Shown here: positions 8,328 to 17,361 of the stretch, piece after piece
Layout: each line of letters opens with the position of its first letter
Position numbering within the stretch: position 1 is the first letter of the stretch
Source: Pandoraea sp. ASV26
GTDB taxonomy: Bacteria; Pseudomonadota; Gammaproteobacteria; Burkholderiales; Burkholderiaceae
Assembly: GCF_016428915.1 (NCBI RefSeq)
Contig: NZ_JAELTP010000013.1
Location: 1 to 64,000, forward strand
Length of the DNA: 64,000 nt
Reading direction: 5' to 3'
The notes under the pieces: generated by a model
Told to the model about the DNA's origin: nothing
The model's input: only the letters and a program-made list of their open reading frames with translations
Databases searched by the model: none
Made by a program: the position numbers and the translations under genes

Positions 8328-8448
8328 GATTTAAGGCTTCTTCAGGTTAGGCACATCGAGGAACAAAGGGACAATGATAGACCAGCACGTCCGCCGGGGC
8401 GGTCGCGCTTGTCTCTCGGGAAAAAACGGGAAAGGGGGAGTGCGCGCC

Positions 8449-9069
8449 CTAGCGAAGGTCGTCTGGGGTGTCGATGTCGCGCACGATTCCGGTGTCGTCG
8501 ACATCGACGATCGTAATGTGCTCGCTAATCAGCAGGTCGCGCGCGCCGGCATCGCCATCGAGGGCGGCCAGACGCGAGGTAAAGGCGGAACCGAACGCGA
8601 CGGGATGACCGCGTTGTCCCTGATAACTCGGCGCGACGACGGCTTCGGGCGACGTGAGCCCGCTGGTGATCGCGCGGATGGTATGAGGCTGGATGTAAGG
8701 CATGTCGGCCAGCGCAACGAGCCAGCCGTCGAGATGCTCAAGCCCCGGGGGCGGGGCTTCGTTGACCCCGGACTGGATGCCGGCTGCGAGCGTCGCCCCC
8801 ATGCCGCGCTTGGTGGCATGGCTCATCACGACTTCGCAACCCGCCTGCAACAGCACGTTCTCCAGCTCGGCCGAATCCGGACGCACCACCGCAATGACGC
8901 GCGGCAACACCGCCAGCAGCGCATGGGCGCTGGCGAGGGCAACGGGTCGGTTCAGGGGATCTCCGGGCAGCGGCGCGAGCAGCTTGTTCCGGCGCCCAGC
9001 CGCATCGAAGCGGGTACCGAGTCCGCCTGCCAGTAGAATGGCCACGGGCGGCGTCGAGGGTCGGGTCAT
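8449..9069 (-). CDS. MobA/MocA-like NTP transferase (molybdenum cofactor nucleotidyltransferase type)
   Basis: 206 residues from ATG 9069; GTG 9075 in the same frame is an alternative and neither has a strong ribosome-binding site. The N-terminal ILLAGGLGTRF motif is the nucleotide-binding loop of the GT-A type transferases. The ADMPYI segment with its conserved Asp near residue 110 and a C-terminal DIDTPDDL motif are typical of the MocA/MobA group. MocA adds CMP to molybdopterin to make the cytosine dinucleotide form used by xanthine-oxidase-family enzymes. The iorAB-type molybdoenzyme at 10030-12728 is one gene away, so a role in its cofactor is likely but not proven. Confidence 0.75.
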   Translation of the reverse strand: MTRPSTPPVAILLAGGLGTRFDAAGRRNKLLAPLPGDPLNRPVALASAHALLAVLPRVIAVVRPDSAELENVLLQAGCEVVMSHATKRGMGATLAAGIQSGVNEAPPPGLEHLDGWLVALADMPYIQPHTIRAITSGLTSPEAVVAPSYQGQRGHPVAFGSAFTSRLAALDGDAGARDLLISEHITIVDVDDTGIVRDIDTPDDLR

Positions 9070-9211
9070 GGTCACGCATTATGCGCCAGACTTTTTGTTT
9101 CTGCCAAACAACGCGTGCTGGCGCGCATGAGGGATAGGCCGACCGTCCGGTCGGTTCTGGGTGGCGGGATTCGCCTTATTTTCGTTTTGTTCTGATTTTC
9201 TGCGGAGTTGC

Positions 9212-9841
9212 ATGGAGTCGTTCATCACCTGGCTGCTGGGCGCGCTGGCGCTGCCCGGCATCGGTCTGCCGGCCATTTTTCTGGTGTCGTTTCTGTCCGC
9301 CACGTTATTGCCGTTGGGCTCGGAGCCCGCGCTGTTCGGCTACGTGGCCCTCAATCCGCACATGTTCTGGCCCGCCATCGTCGTGGCAAGCATAGGCAAT
9401 ACCGCCGGCGGCATGCTCGACTGGTGGATGGGCTTCGCCGCGCGACGCGGCTTCGTGCGTCTCAAGGCTCGCCGGCGTGCCCATGCGCGTGCCGCTGCGC
9501 TGGCCGGTGGCGGGACTGTGACAGTGGTGGGCGAGGGGGGCAGGGGTAAGCGTGCCGATCTTGCCGATCGTGCCGACGGCAAAGCGCCAATGAATGAACG
9601 CTATCACCGCTGGATGCGCCGCTTCGGTCCGCCGCTTCTCCTGCTGTCCTGGCTTCCCGTGGTCGGCGATCCGTTCTGCACCCTCGCCGGTTGGCTCCGA
9701 CTCTCCTGGCGCGCCTGCCTGTTCTATATCGCCGTCGGGAAGACACTTCGGTATATCGCCATCACCTACCTCATGCTGCGCGTGCCCGAGTCGTTCTGGG
9801 AAGGCATCTTCGCGCCTTTCAAGCACTTGCTGATCGGGTAG
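9212..9841 (+). CDS. VTT/DedA-like inner membrane protein (YqaA type)
   Basis: 209 residues from ATG 9212, which has GGAG five bases upstream; the frame extends to GTG 9161 without such support. The N-terminal half carries hydrophobic segments (ITWLLGALALPGIGLPAIFL, SATLLPLGSEPALFGY, WPAIVVASIGNTAGGMLDW). The Gly/Asn-rich SIGNTAGGMLDWWMG stretch and the later PLLLLSWLPVVGDP segment match the VTT (SNARE-associated/DedA) architecture. A Gly- and charge-rich insert of about 35 residues (near 90-125) interrupts the domain and is unusual. DedA-type proteins act in membrane lipid and proton homeostasis; YqaA function is not defined. It is convergent with the molybdoenzyme genes. Confidence 0.75.
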   Translation: MESFITWLLGALALPGIGLPAIFLVSFLSATLLPLGSEPALFGYVALNPHMFWPAIVVASIGNTAGGMLDWWMGFAARRGFVRLKARRRAHARAAALAGGGTVTVVGEGGRGKRADLADRADGKAPMNERYHRWMRRFGPPLLLLSWLPVVGDPFCTLAGWLRLSWRACLFYIAVGKTLRYIAITYLMLRVPESFWEGIFAPFKHLLIG

Positions 9842-9901
9842 GGGCCTTTCATTCTCCCTGTCTGCCAGCCTCCCGCCCGGAGTTCTGACCGAAGTCCGGG
9901 G

Positions 9902-9974
9902 AGCGGGACCGGGGCCCCTTTCCGCCTCTCAGACATAAACCCAACTCGCTGCAGAAAGGAGCCCCGGTCCCGCT
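9902..9974. repeat. Long imperfect inverted repeat between convergent genes
   Basis: AGCGGGACCGGGGC (9902-9915) and GCCCCGGTCCCGCT (9961-9974) are perfectly complementary. Pairing continues inward after one mismatch through CCTTT/AAAGG, giving 20-bp arms (9902-9921, 9955-9974) around a 33-base loop. A third fragment, AGGGCCCCTTTTT, follows at about 9990. It may act as a bidirectional terminator or be an extragenic palindromic element. Confidence 0.85.
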
Positions 9975-10029
9975 TCTCATCGTGCTTTCTCAGGGCCCCT
10001 TTTTCTCTGCTTTGCCGCTCGTTCCCTCT

Positions 10030-12252
10030 TTATGCCTGCGCGGTTTCGAACGGCAACGCTCTGAGCCGCTTGCCCGTCAACGCAAAGATGGCGTTGGCGT
10101 ACGCCGGAGCCAACGGCGGCAAGCCCGGCTCACCCATGCCCGTCGGCGCATCGCCCGAACTCACCACATGCACACTGATCGCCGGCATATCCGTCAAGCG
10201 CGCCACCGTGTACTGATGGAAGTTGCTCTGCTCCACTTGCCCATCCTTTAACGTGATCGCCGCACCCGGTAACGTCGTGCCCAATCCCATCAACGCCGCA
10301 CCCTCCACCTGCGCCGCCACCGTCAACGGATTGACCGCGAAATTGCAATGCACCCCCGCCGTCGCACTCACCAGATGCGGCGATCCGTTACGCATCTCCG
10401 CCACCACCACGTAGGCCACCACGGAATCGAACGATTCATGCACCGCTACGCCCCACGCCTGGCCTTGCGGCAATTGAGTCTTTCCGTAACCCGAACGCTC
10501 AACCGCCAATGCCAACGCCTGCCGATGGCGCGGATGCTTGTCACCCATCAACGCGTACCGATACGCCACCGGATCCTGACCCGCATTCTTCGCCAACTCA
10601 TCCACCAACGTCTCCATGACGAACGCCGTGTGGGTGTTGCCCACGGAACGCCACCACAAGACCGGAACGTTGACCTGCGGACTGTGTAACGTCAGACGCA
10701 ACGGCACCGCGTACGGGGTGCCCGATACCCCCTCCACACTCGTGCCGTCGATGCCGTTCTTGACCATCATCTTCTCGAACGGCGTGCCCTGCAAAATCGA
10801 TTGGCCAACGATGGTGTGATTCCACGCGAGGATGTTGCCCTTGGCATCGAGTCCGATCTCGGCGCGATGGACGTACATCGGACGGTAGTACCCGCCGTGA
10901 ATGTCGTCCTCCCGGCTCCAGATCACTTTGACCGGCTCACGATGTCCCGCACGACGCCACGCTTTCGCGACCTGCGCCGCCTCGACTCCATAGTCCGACG
11001 TCGGCACCGCACGACGGCCAAAGCCGCCACCCGCCATCAACGTGTGCAGCTTGACCTGCTCCGGCTTCAGGTCGAGCGTGCGCGCCATGGCCGCCTGATC
11101 GACGGTCTGGAACTGCGTACCCGTCCACACTTCCGCCCCCTTGTCCGTGAGCTGCACGGTGCAGTTCAGCGGCTCCATGGGGGCATGCGCCAGATACGGG
11201 AAGCTGTACTCGGCAACCAGCGTTTTGGGCGCGCCCTTGAGTTTGGAGATGTCGCCGTCGATGGCCACTGTGCCCGGTGTCTTCGCCAACTCCTTGAATT
11301 TGGCCAACTGCGCTGTCGTGTCGACATGCTCCACGCCAGTGGTGTCCCACGTGGCGTTCAGGGCGTCGCGGCCCGTCTTGGCCTGCCAGTAGCCGTCTGC
11401 GATCACGGCCACGGCGGTGCCGCCCCGGTCGTCAGGAATCTCGAGCACGTCGCGCACGCCTTTGATGGCGCGCGCGGCCTTGGCGTCGAAGCTCTTGACC
11501 TTCGCGCCAAACACCGGCGGGCGCGCCACGACCGCCACTTTCAGATTCGGCAGCTTGAAGTCCATGCCGTACATCGGCACACCCGTCGACTTGGCGCGCG
11601 CATCGAGCCGGCCCGTCGGCTTGCCCAGCAAACGGAACGCCGACGGATCCTTGAGCGCGACATCGGCCGGGACCGGCAACGCCTGCGCCCGTGCCGCAAG
11701 GCTGCCGTAGGTCGCGCGCTGGCCGTTCGGCCCCAGCACGACGCCGTTCTCGGTGCGCAACTGCGCCGCCGGCACTTTCCACTGCTGTGCGGCCGCGGCG
11801 ATGAGCATGGCGCGTGCCGATGCGCCAATACGCCGGTACTGAAGCCACGAGTGAGCGACGGAACCGGACCCGCCCGTCATCTGAATGCCGAACAGCGGGT
11901 CTTTGTAGACGTCAGCCGCCGGCGCCAACTCGCTGCGCACCTTTGCCCAGTCGCAATCGAGCTCTTCCGCGACGAGCATCGGCAGCGCGGTCTGGACGCC
12001 CTGCCCGAAATCGAGACGGTTGACCTGGATGGTCACGGTGTCGTCCGGCGCGATGTGCACGAACGCCGATGGCACGACCGGTGTGGCCGCCGCGCCCTGC
12101 GCGCTGGCCGAGCGCATCGCGCCGGGCAACGACATCTCGAGCATCAGGCCGCCCGCCGCAATCGCCGAGGTCTTGAGAAACGCGCGGCGCGTCAGGCCGG
12201 TGAGGTCGCCCACGGCCACGCCGGGACGTTCAGAGAAACGAAGTTCACGCAT
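10030..12252 (-). CDS. iorB: Molybdenum hydroxylase large subunit, isoquinoline 1-oxidoreductase beta type
   Basis: 740 residues from ATG 12252 with GAGGAG upstream. Residues 22-27 read RRAFLK in a twin-arginine context followed by a hydrophobic AIAAGGLML stretch, so the enzyme is Tat-exported with bound cofactor. The body matches xanthine-dehydrogenase-family molybdopterin-binding subunits of the IorB type: GGSGSVAHSW, AGGGFGRRAVP (molybdenum-site glycine loop) and a C-terminal GMGEPGLPPLAPAYANA segment with the catalytic-type Glu. It pairs with the [2Fe-2S] subunit 17 bases upstream. Substrates in this family are N-heterocycles or aldehydes; the one used here is unknown. No cytochrome c gene, often part of such clusters, is next to it. 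Confidence 0.85.
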   Translation of the reverse strand: MRELRFSERPGVAVGDLTGLTRRAFLKTSAIAAGGLMLEMSLPGAMRSASAQGAAATPVVPSAFVHIAPDDTVTIQVNRLDFGQGVQTALPMLVAEELDCDWAKVRSELAPAADVYKDPLFGIQMTGGSGSVAHSWLQYRRIGASARAMLIAAAAQQWKVPAAQLRTENGVVLGPNGQRATYGSLAARAQALPVPADVALKDPSAFRLLGKPTGRLDARAKSTGVPMYGMDFKLPNLKVAVVARPPVFGAKVKSFDAKAARAIKGVRDVLEIPDDRGGTAVAVIADGYWQAKTGRDALNATWDTTGVEHVDTTAQLAKFKELAKTPGTVAIDGDISKLKGAPKTLVAEYSFPYLAHAPMEPLNCTVQLTDKGAEVWTGTQFQTVDQAAMARTLDLKPEQVKLHTLMAGGGFGRRAVPTSDYGVEAAQVAKAWRRAGHREPVKVIWSREDDIHGGYYRPMYVHRAEIGLDAKGNILAWNHTIVGQSILQGTPFEKMMVKNGIDGTSVEGVSGTPYAVPLRLTLHSPQVNVPVLWWRSVGNTHTAFVMETLVDELAKNAGQDPVAYRYALMGDKHPRHRQALALAVERSGYGKTQLPQGQAWGVAVHESFDSVVAYVVVAEMRNGSPHLVSATAGVHCNFAVNPLTVAAQVEGAALMGLGTTLPGAAITLKDGQVEQSNFHQYTVARLTDMPAISVHVVSSGDAPTGMGEPGLPPLAPAYANAIFALTGKRLRALPFETAQA

Positions 12253-12269
12253 GGGGTTGTCTCCTCGCC

Positions 12270-12728
12270 TCAAGCCAGCGACGCCGCAGCGTCCTTGATC
12301 GCCGCCCGAATGCGGGCGTAGGTGCCGCAGCGGCAGATGTTGCCCGCCATGGCCGCGTCGATCTGCTCGTCGTTGGGCTGCTTGTTCTCGCGCAGCAACG
12401 CGGCGGCAGACATGATCTGGCCGCTTTGGCAGTAGCCGCACTGGGGCACGTCGTGCTTGACCCAGGCGTCCTGTACCGCACGTCCGACGGGGTCTGCGCC
12501 AACGTTTTCGATGGTGGTGACTTTCTTGCCCTCGACCGCGGAGATCGGGGTGACGCAGCTTCGCGTGGGCGCGCCATCCAGATGTACGGTGCACGCGCCG
12601 CACAGCGCCATGCCACAACCGAACTTGGTGCCGGTCATGTTGAGCGCGTCGCGCAAGGTCCAGAGCAGGGGCGTGGAAGGATCGACGTCGACCTGCACAG
12701 GCCGGCCGTTCAGTTGAAACGAAACCAT
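12270..12728 (-). CDS. iorA: [2Fe-2S] subunit of molybdenum hydroxylase, isoquinoline 1-oxidoreductase alpha type
   Basis: 152 residues, the standard size. It carries two [2Fe-2S] clusters that pass electrons from the molybdenum site. All eight ligands are visible: plant-ferredoxin-type C38, C43, C46 and C58 ([15 protein letters not shown] onward) and the helical-domain C97, C100, C132 and C134 ([18 protein letters not shown]). It lacks a signal peptide and probably rides out with the Tat-signalled large subunit. GAGGTGAC precedes the ATG at 12728, and it is the first gene of the two-gene operon. Confidence 0.92.
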   Translation of the reverse strand: MVSFQLNGRPVQVDVDPSTPLLWTLRDALNMTGTKFGCGMALCGACTVHLDGAPTRSCVTPISAVEGKKVTTIENVGADPVGRAVQDAWVKHDVPQCGYCQSGQIMSAAALLRENKQPNDEQIDAAMAGNICRCGTYARIRAAIKDAAASLA

Positions 12729-13313
12729 GATGTCACCTCTTGACGGGCGGATGAATGGGGGGATCGGCCAAACATACTCCCATTCCGTAGAAATTTCAGC
12801 CCACGAATCTGTTGCAACCCGTTGTATATAAAGGGATACAGCGCTGCCTGGCGGTGGTGCAAATGTCATGGGCGACTCGGGCGACCGACGTTCGTGAATG
12901 TGTCCTCAATGCGGCGATGAACCGGCCCGGGCGCGAAGGTGGAGGGCAATCGCGCGCCATAAGGGGGAATTCGGGGAATTCGGCGCGGTGCCGACGTGTT
13001 GCGGTGCAATGAAGTACAATTCGGCCTACATTCCCCTACCAACACTTTCCCAAGCCGGAAGAAAGATCTGGGCATGCGCAACAACTGCCTCACCCCTCTG
13101 TGCTTCTGCTCGATGAACCAACACGATTCGTCATCGACGTCTTCGCACGGCAGTCGTCGATCTCGCTGACCGCAGATCGTCTGTTGCCGGCGCACGCGCA
13201 CCCGTCGCGTCTGCCGCCGGCATCTCTAGCGCATACCTGATTTTGACTTTCGGCGCGTCCCGCGAGACGAACGCCGACGGCGGATGCACCGCCGCATTGA
13301 CGAGCCCGACAAG
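12729..13313. other. 585-bp intergenic region between divergent iorAB and the DUF3683 oxidoreductase
   Basis: No convincing gene: open frames here have arginine-rich shadow composition and no ribosome-binding sites. It should hold both divergent promoters; TACAAT at 13015-13020 is a possible -10 toward the right-hand gene but has no clear -35. An adjacent duplication of GGGGAATTC is at 12964-12981. Confidence 0.5.
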
Positions 13314-16300
13314 ATGAACGCACCCTTGCCCGCCTTCGAGCCGCACGACGCGAAGCATGCCGTAGCCGCAACCCCCCCGCGACTGCGCGAGATTCCCTAT
13401 AACTACACGTCGTTTTCGGATCGCGAAATCGTCATGCGTCTGCTGGGCGCCGACGCCTGGGACATTCTCGACGAACTCCGCGCAGAGCGCCGCACCGGCC
13501 GCTCGGCCCGCATGCTGTATGAAGTGCTCGGCGATATCTGGGTGGTTCGCCGCAACCCCTACCTCCAAGACGACCTGCTCGACAATCCGAAGCGTCGCAA
13601 GCTGTTGATCGACGCCCTCGAGCACCGTCTGAACGAGATCGACAAGCGTCGTCGCGCCGATGTGGCCGAACACGCTGACGCGAATGGCCGCGATCGCGCC
13701 AGCCGCGTCGAGCAACTGGAAGTGGCCGCTCGCCGCGCCGTGGCAGACTTCGCCGCCGAGTTCGGCAAGATGGCCGAGCTGCGCCGCCGCGCGAAGAAGG
13801 TGCTCGGGCGCACCACCGCCCACGACAACATCAAGTTCGACGGCCTGTCGCGCGTCTCGCACGTGACGGACGCCACCGACTGGCGCGTGGAATACCCGTT
13901 CGTGGTGCTCACGCCGGATACCGAAGCCGAAATGGCGTCGCTGGTGAAGGGCTGCTTCGAACTGGGGCTCACGGTCATTCCGCGCGGAGGCGGCACCGGC
14001 TACACGGGCGGCGCCATTCCGCTCACGCCGTTCTCGGCCGTCATCAATACGGAAAAGCTGGAGCAGCTCGACGAGGTCGAATACTCGAACCTGCCGGGCG
14101 TCGACACGCCCGTGCCGACGATTTTCTCGGGCGCCGGCGTGGTGACGCGCCGTGTGGCGGAAGCCGCCGAGCGCGCCGGTCTGGTGTTCGCGGTCGATCC
14201 GACGTCGATCGACGCCTCGTGCATCGGCGGCAACGTGGCAATGAACGCCGGCGGCAAGAAGGCCGTGCTGTGGGGCACCGCGCTCGATAACCTGGCGTGG
14301 TGGCGCATGGTCGACCCGCAAGGCAACTGGCTCGAAGTCACCCGCCACGATCACAACCTCGGCAAGATTCACGACATTCCCGTCGCACGCTTCGAACTGA
14401 AATGGTTCGACGGCAATCATGCGCCGGGCGCCGTGCTGCTCAAGACGGAAATGCTGGAGATCGAGGGCAAGCGCTTTCGCAAGGAAGGGCTTGGCAAGGA
14501 CGTCACGGACAAGTTCCTCGCGGGGCTTCCCGGCATCCAGAAGGAAGGCTGCGACGGGCTGATTACCAGCGCGCGCTGGATTCTGCACAAGATGCCTGCG
14601 CATACGCGTACGGTCTGTCTGGAATTCTTCGGCCAGGCGAAGGAAGCGATTCCGAGCATCGTCGAGATCAAGGACTACATGTTCGCGCAGACGGCCGCGG
14701 GCGGCGCGATTCTCGCCGGCCTCGAGCATCTGGACGAGCGCTATCTGCGCGCCGTGGGCTACGCCACGAAGTCGAAGCGCAACGCGTTTCCGAAGATGGT
14801 GCTGATTGGCGATATCGTCGGCGACGACGACAACGCGGTCGCACAGGCGACCTCGGAAGTCATCCGCATGGCCAACGGCAAGAGCGGCGAAGGCTTCGTC
14901 GCCGTGTCGGCCGAGGCCCGCAAGAAGTTCTGGCTCGACCGCTCGCGTACCGCCGCCATCGCGCGCCACACCAACGCCTTCAAGATCAACGAAGACGTGG
15001 TGATTCCGCTGCCGCGCATGGGCGAGTACACGGATCACATCGAACGTATCAACATCGAGCTCTCGCTCAAGAACAAGCTGCAACTGGTCGACGCGCTCGA
15101 AACGTTCTTCGAAGCCGGCAATCTGCCGCTGGGCAAGACCGACGACGCCAACGAAATTCCCTCGGCCGAACTGCTCGAAGACCGCGTGCAGACGGCACTC
15201 ACGCTGCTGCGCGACGTGCGCGCGCGCTGGGTGTTCCTGCGCGATCACTTCGAACTGCCGCTGGCCGAAGCGATTCCGCTGCTCAATCGTCACGGCATTC
15301 GCGACATGAACGTGGCGCTCAACGAGCGCCTGAAAACGCAGCCGCAAACGCGTCTGATCGATCTCCTCCAGGATCGTACGGTACGTGTGTCGTGGAAGCA
15401 GGAGATTCGCGCCGAACTGCGTCAGATCTTCACGGGCGGCGAGTTCAAGCAGATCCTCGACGAAGCGCAGGCGATTCACAAGCGCGTGCTGCACGGGCGC
15501 GTGTTCGTCGCGCTGCACATGCACGCCGGCGACGGCAACGTGCATACGAACATCCCGGTGAACTCGGATAACTACGAGATGCTCCAGGATGCGCACAAGG
15601 CTGTCGCCCGCATCATGGCGATTGCCCGCTCGCTCGACGGCGTGATCTCGGGCGAGCACGGCATCGGCATCACCAAGCTGGAGTTCCTGACGGAAGCCGA
15701 AATCGGCGAATTCCGCGCGTACAAGCAACGCGTGGACCCGGAAGGGCGCTTCAACAAGGGCAAGCTGCTCGACATGCCGGAACTGCCCGCCGATCTGCGC
15801 AACGCCTATACGCCAAGCTTCGGGCTGATGGGCTACGAGTCGCTCATCATGCAGCAGTCGGACATCGGTGCGATCGCCGACAGCGTGAAGGACTGCCTGC
15901 GCTGCGGCAAGTGCAAGCCGGTATGCGCCACGCACGTGCCGCGCGCGAACCTGCTGTACAGCCCGCGCAACAAGATTCTCGCGACCTCGCTGCTCATCGA
16001 GGCGTTCCTGTACGAAGAGCAGACGCGTCGCGGCGTGTCGATCAAGCACTGGGACGAGTTCAACGACGTGGCCGATCACTGCACGGTCTGCCACAAGTGC
16101 GTGACGCCTTGCCCGGTGAAGATCGACTTCGGCGACGTGACGATGAACATGCGCAACCTGCTGCGCAAGATGGGCAAGAAGAAGTTCAACCCGGGCGCCG
16201 CCGCGGGCATGTTCTTCCTGAACGCCACCAACCCCGAGACGATCAACATCACCCGCAAGGTGATGATCGACTGGGGTTACAAGGCGCAGCGTTTCGGTGC

Positions 16301-17309
16301 GGACGTCTTCAAGAAAATCGCGAAGAAGCAGACGGCACGCCCGCCTGCCACGGTGGGCAAGCCGCCGCTGCGCGAGGAAGTGATTCACTTCGTCAACAAG
16401 AAGATGCCGGGCAACCTGCCGAAGAAGACCGCGCGCGCACTGCTCGACATCGAAGACAACAAGGTCGTGCCGATCATCCGCAATCCGAAGGCCACCACGG
16501 TGGATTCGGAAGCGGTGTTCTACTTCCCGGGCTGCGGCTCGGAGCGCCTGTTCTCGCAGGTCGGACTGGCCACGCAGGCCATGCTCTGGCACGTGGGCGT
16601 GCAGACGGTGCTGCCGCCGGGCTATCTGTGCTGCGGTTATCCGCAGCGCGGCTCGGGACAGGGCGAGAAAGCCGAGAAGATCGTGACGGACAACCGCGTG
16701 TTGTTCCACCGCATGGCGAACACGCTGAACTATCTCGACATCAAGACCGTGGTCGTGTCGTGCGGCACTTGCTACGACCAGCTCGCAGGCTATGAATTCG
16801 AGAAGATCTTCCCGGGCTGCCGCATCGTCGACATCCACGAATATCTGCTCGAGAAGAACGTGACGCTCGATGGTGTGAGCGGTACGCGCTACATGTATCA
16901 CGACCCGTGCCACACGCCGATCAAGACGATGGATCCGGTCAAGCTCGTGAACCAGTTGATGGGCAGCGAGAACGACGGCTACAAGATCGAGAAAAATGAT
17001 CGCTGCTGCGGCGAATCGGGTACGCTGGCGGTCACGCGCCCCGACATCTCGACGCAGATCCGCTTCCGCAAGGAAGAGGAAATGCGCAAGGGCGCCGCGA
17101 AGTTGCGTGCAGACGGCAAGGTCGACGACGTCAAGATTCTGACGAGCTGCCCGTCGTGCCTGCAAGGTCTGTCGCGCTACAACGAAGACGCGAATGTCAC
17201 GGCTGACTACATCGTTGTCGAGATCGCCAAGCACGTGCTGGGCGACGACTGGCTGGTGGACTACGTCAAGGACGCGAACAACGGCGGCATCGAGCGCGTG
17301 CTGGTCTGA
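13314..17309 (+). CDS. Large FAD-linked oxidase / Fe-S oxidoreductase with N-terminal DUF3683 (probable D-2-hydroxyacid dehydrogenase)
   Basis: 1331 residues from ATG 13314 (an in-frame ATG lies at 13284). It reads as a fusion. Residues about 20-110 are the DUF3683 region ([12 protein letters not shown]). About 190-560 and 700-830 form the FAD-binding oxidase and C-terminal caps of the GlcD/D-lactate dehydrogenase type ([35 protein letters not shown]). Residues about 855-935 carry two ferredoxin-like clusters ([11 protein letters not shown] and [12 protein letters not shown]). The end carries two CCG domains (CCGYPQ near 1105, CCGESG near 1230) as in GlcF and heterodisulfide reductase. It probably oxidises a 2-hydroxyacid and passes electrons to the respiratory chain. 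The substrate is not identifiable. The CPA1 antiporter follows by 52 bases. Confidence 0.85.
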   Translation: MNAPLPAFEPHDAKHAVAATPPRLREIPYNYTSFSDREIVMRLLGADAWDILDELRAERRTGRSARMLYEVLGDIWVVRRNPYLQDDLLDNPKRRKLLIDALEHRLNEIDKRRRADVAEHADANGRDRASRVEQLEVAARRAVADFAAEFGKMAELRRRAKKVLGRTTAHDNIKFDGLSRVSHVTDATDWRVEYPFVVLTPDTEAEMASLVKGCFELGLTVIPRGGGTGYTGGAIPLTPFSAVINTEKLEQLDEVEYSNLPGVDTPVPTIFSGAGVVTRRVAEAAERAGLVFAVDPTSIDASCIGGNVAMNAGGKKAVLWGTALDNLAWWRMVDPQGNWLEVTRHDHNLGKIHDIPVARFELKWFDGNHAPGAVLLKTEMLEIEGKRFRKEGLGKDVTDKFLAGLPGIQKEGCDGLITSARWILHKMPAHTRTVCLEFFGQAKEAIPSIVEIKDYMFAQTAAGGAILAGLEHLDERYLRAVGYATKSKRNAFPKMVLIGDIVGDDDNAVAQATSEVIRMANGKSGEGFVAVSAEARKKFWLDRSRTAAIARHTNAFKINEDVVIPLPRMGEYTDHIERINIELSLKNKLQLVDALETFFEAGNLPLGKTDDANEIPSAELLEDRVQTALTLLRDVRARWVFLRDHFELPLAEAIPLLNRHGIRDMNVALNERLKTQPQTRLIDLLQDRTVRVSWKQEIRAELRQIFTGGEFKQILDEAQAIHKRVLHGRVFVALHMHAGDGNVHTNIPVNSDNYEMLQDAHKAVARIMAIARSLDGVISGEHGIGITKLEFLTEAEIGEFRAYKQRVDPEGRFNKGKLLDMPELPADLRNAYTPSFGLMGYESLIMQQSDIGAIADSVKDCLRCGKCKPVCATHVPRANLLYSPRNKILATSLLIEAFLYEEQTRRGVSIKHWDEFNDVADHCTVCHKCVTPCPVKIDFGDVTMNMRNLLRKMGKKKFNPGAAAGMFFLNATNPETINITRKVMIDWGYKAQRFGADVFKKIAKKQTARPPATVGKPPLREEVIHFVNKKMPGNLPKKTARALLDIEDNKVVPIIRNPKATTVDSEAVFYFPGCGSERLFSQVGLATQAMLWHVGVQTVLPPGYLCCGYPQRGSGQGEKAEKIVTDNRVLFHRMANTLNYLDIKTVVVSCGTCYDQLAGYEFEKIFPGCRIVDIHEYLLEKNVTLDGVSGTRYMYHDPCHTPIKTMDPVKLVNQLMGSENDGYKIEKNDRCCGESGTLAVTRPDISTQIRFRKEEEMRKGAAKLRADGKVDDVKILTSCPSCLQGLSRYNEDANVTADYIVVEIAKHVLGDDWLVDYVKDANNGGIERVLV

Positions 17310-17361
17310 TGCACCTCGCAGGGACGCGGCCGATGCCTGACCGACGGACCATGGAGGTGGC

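Noticed and set aside
8328-8448. Transcription attenuator of ilvA
   Set aside because: No leader peptide with Ile, Val, Leu or Thr codon runs and no terminator/antiterminator pair was found.
6621-8516. 631-codon plus-strand frame opposite ilvA
   Set aside because: Shadow; the minus strand encodes full-length threonine deaminase.
10801-12321. 506-codon plus-strand frame opposite iorB
   Set aside because: Shadow; the minus strand has the Tat signal and the molybdenum-site motifs.
12866-13201. 111-codon minus-strand frame upstream of iorA
   Set aside because: Arg/Pro-rich with no start signal or family resemblance; most likely non-coding promoter DNA.
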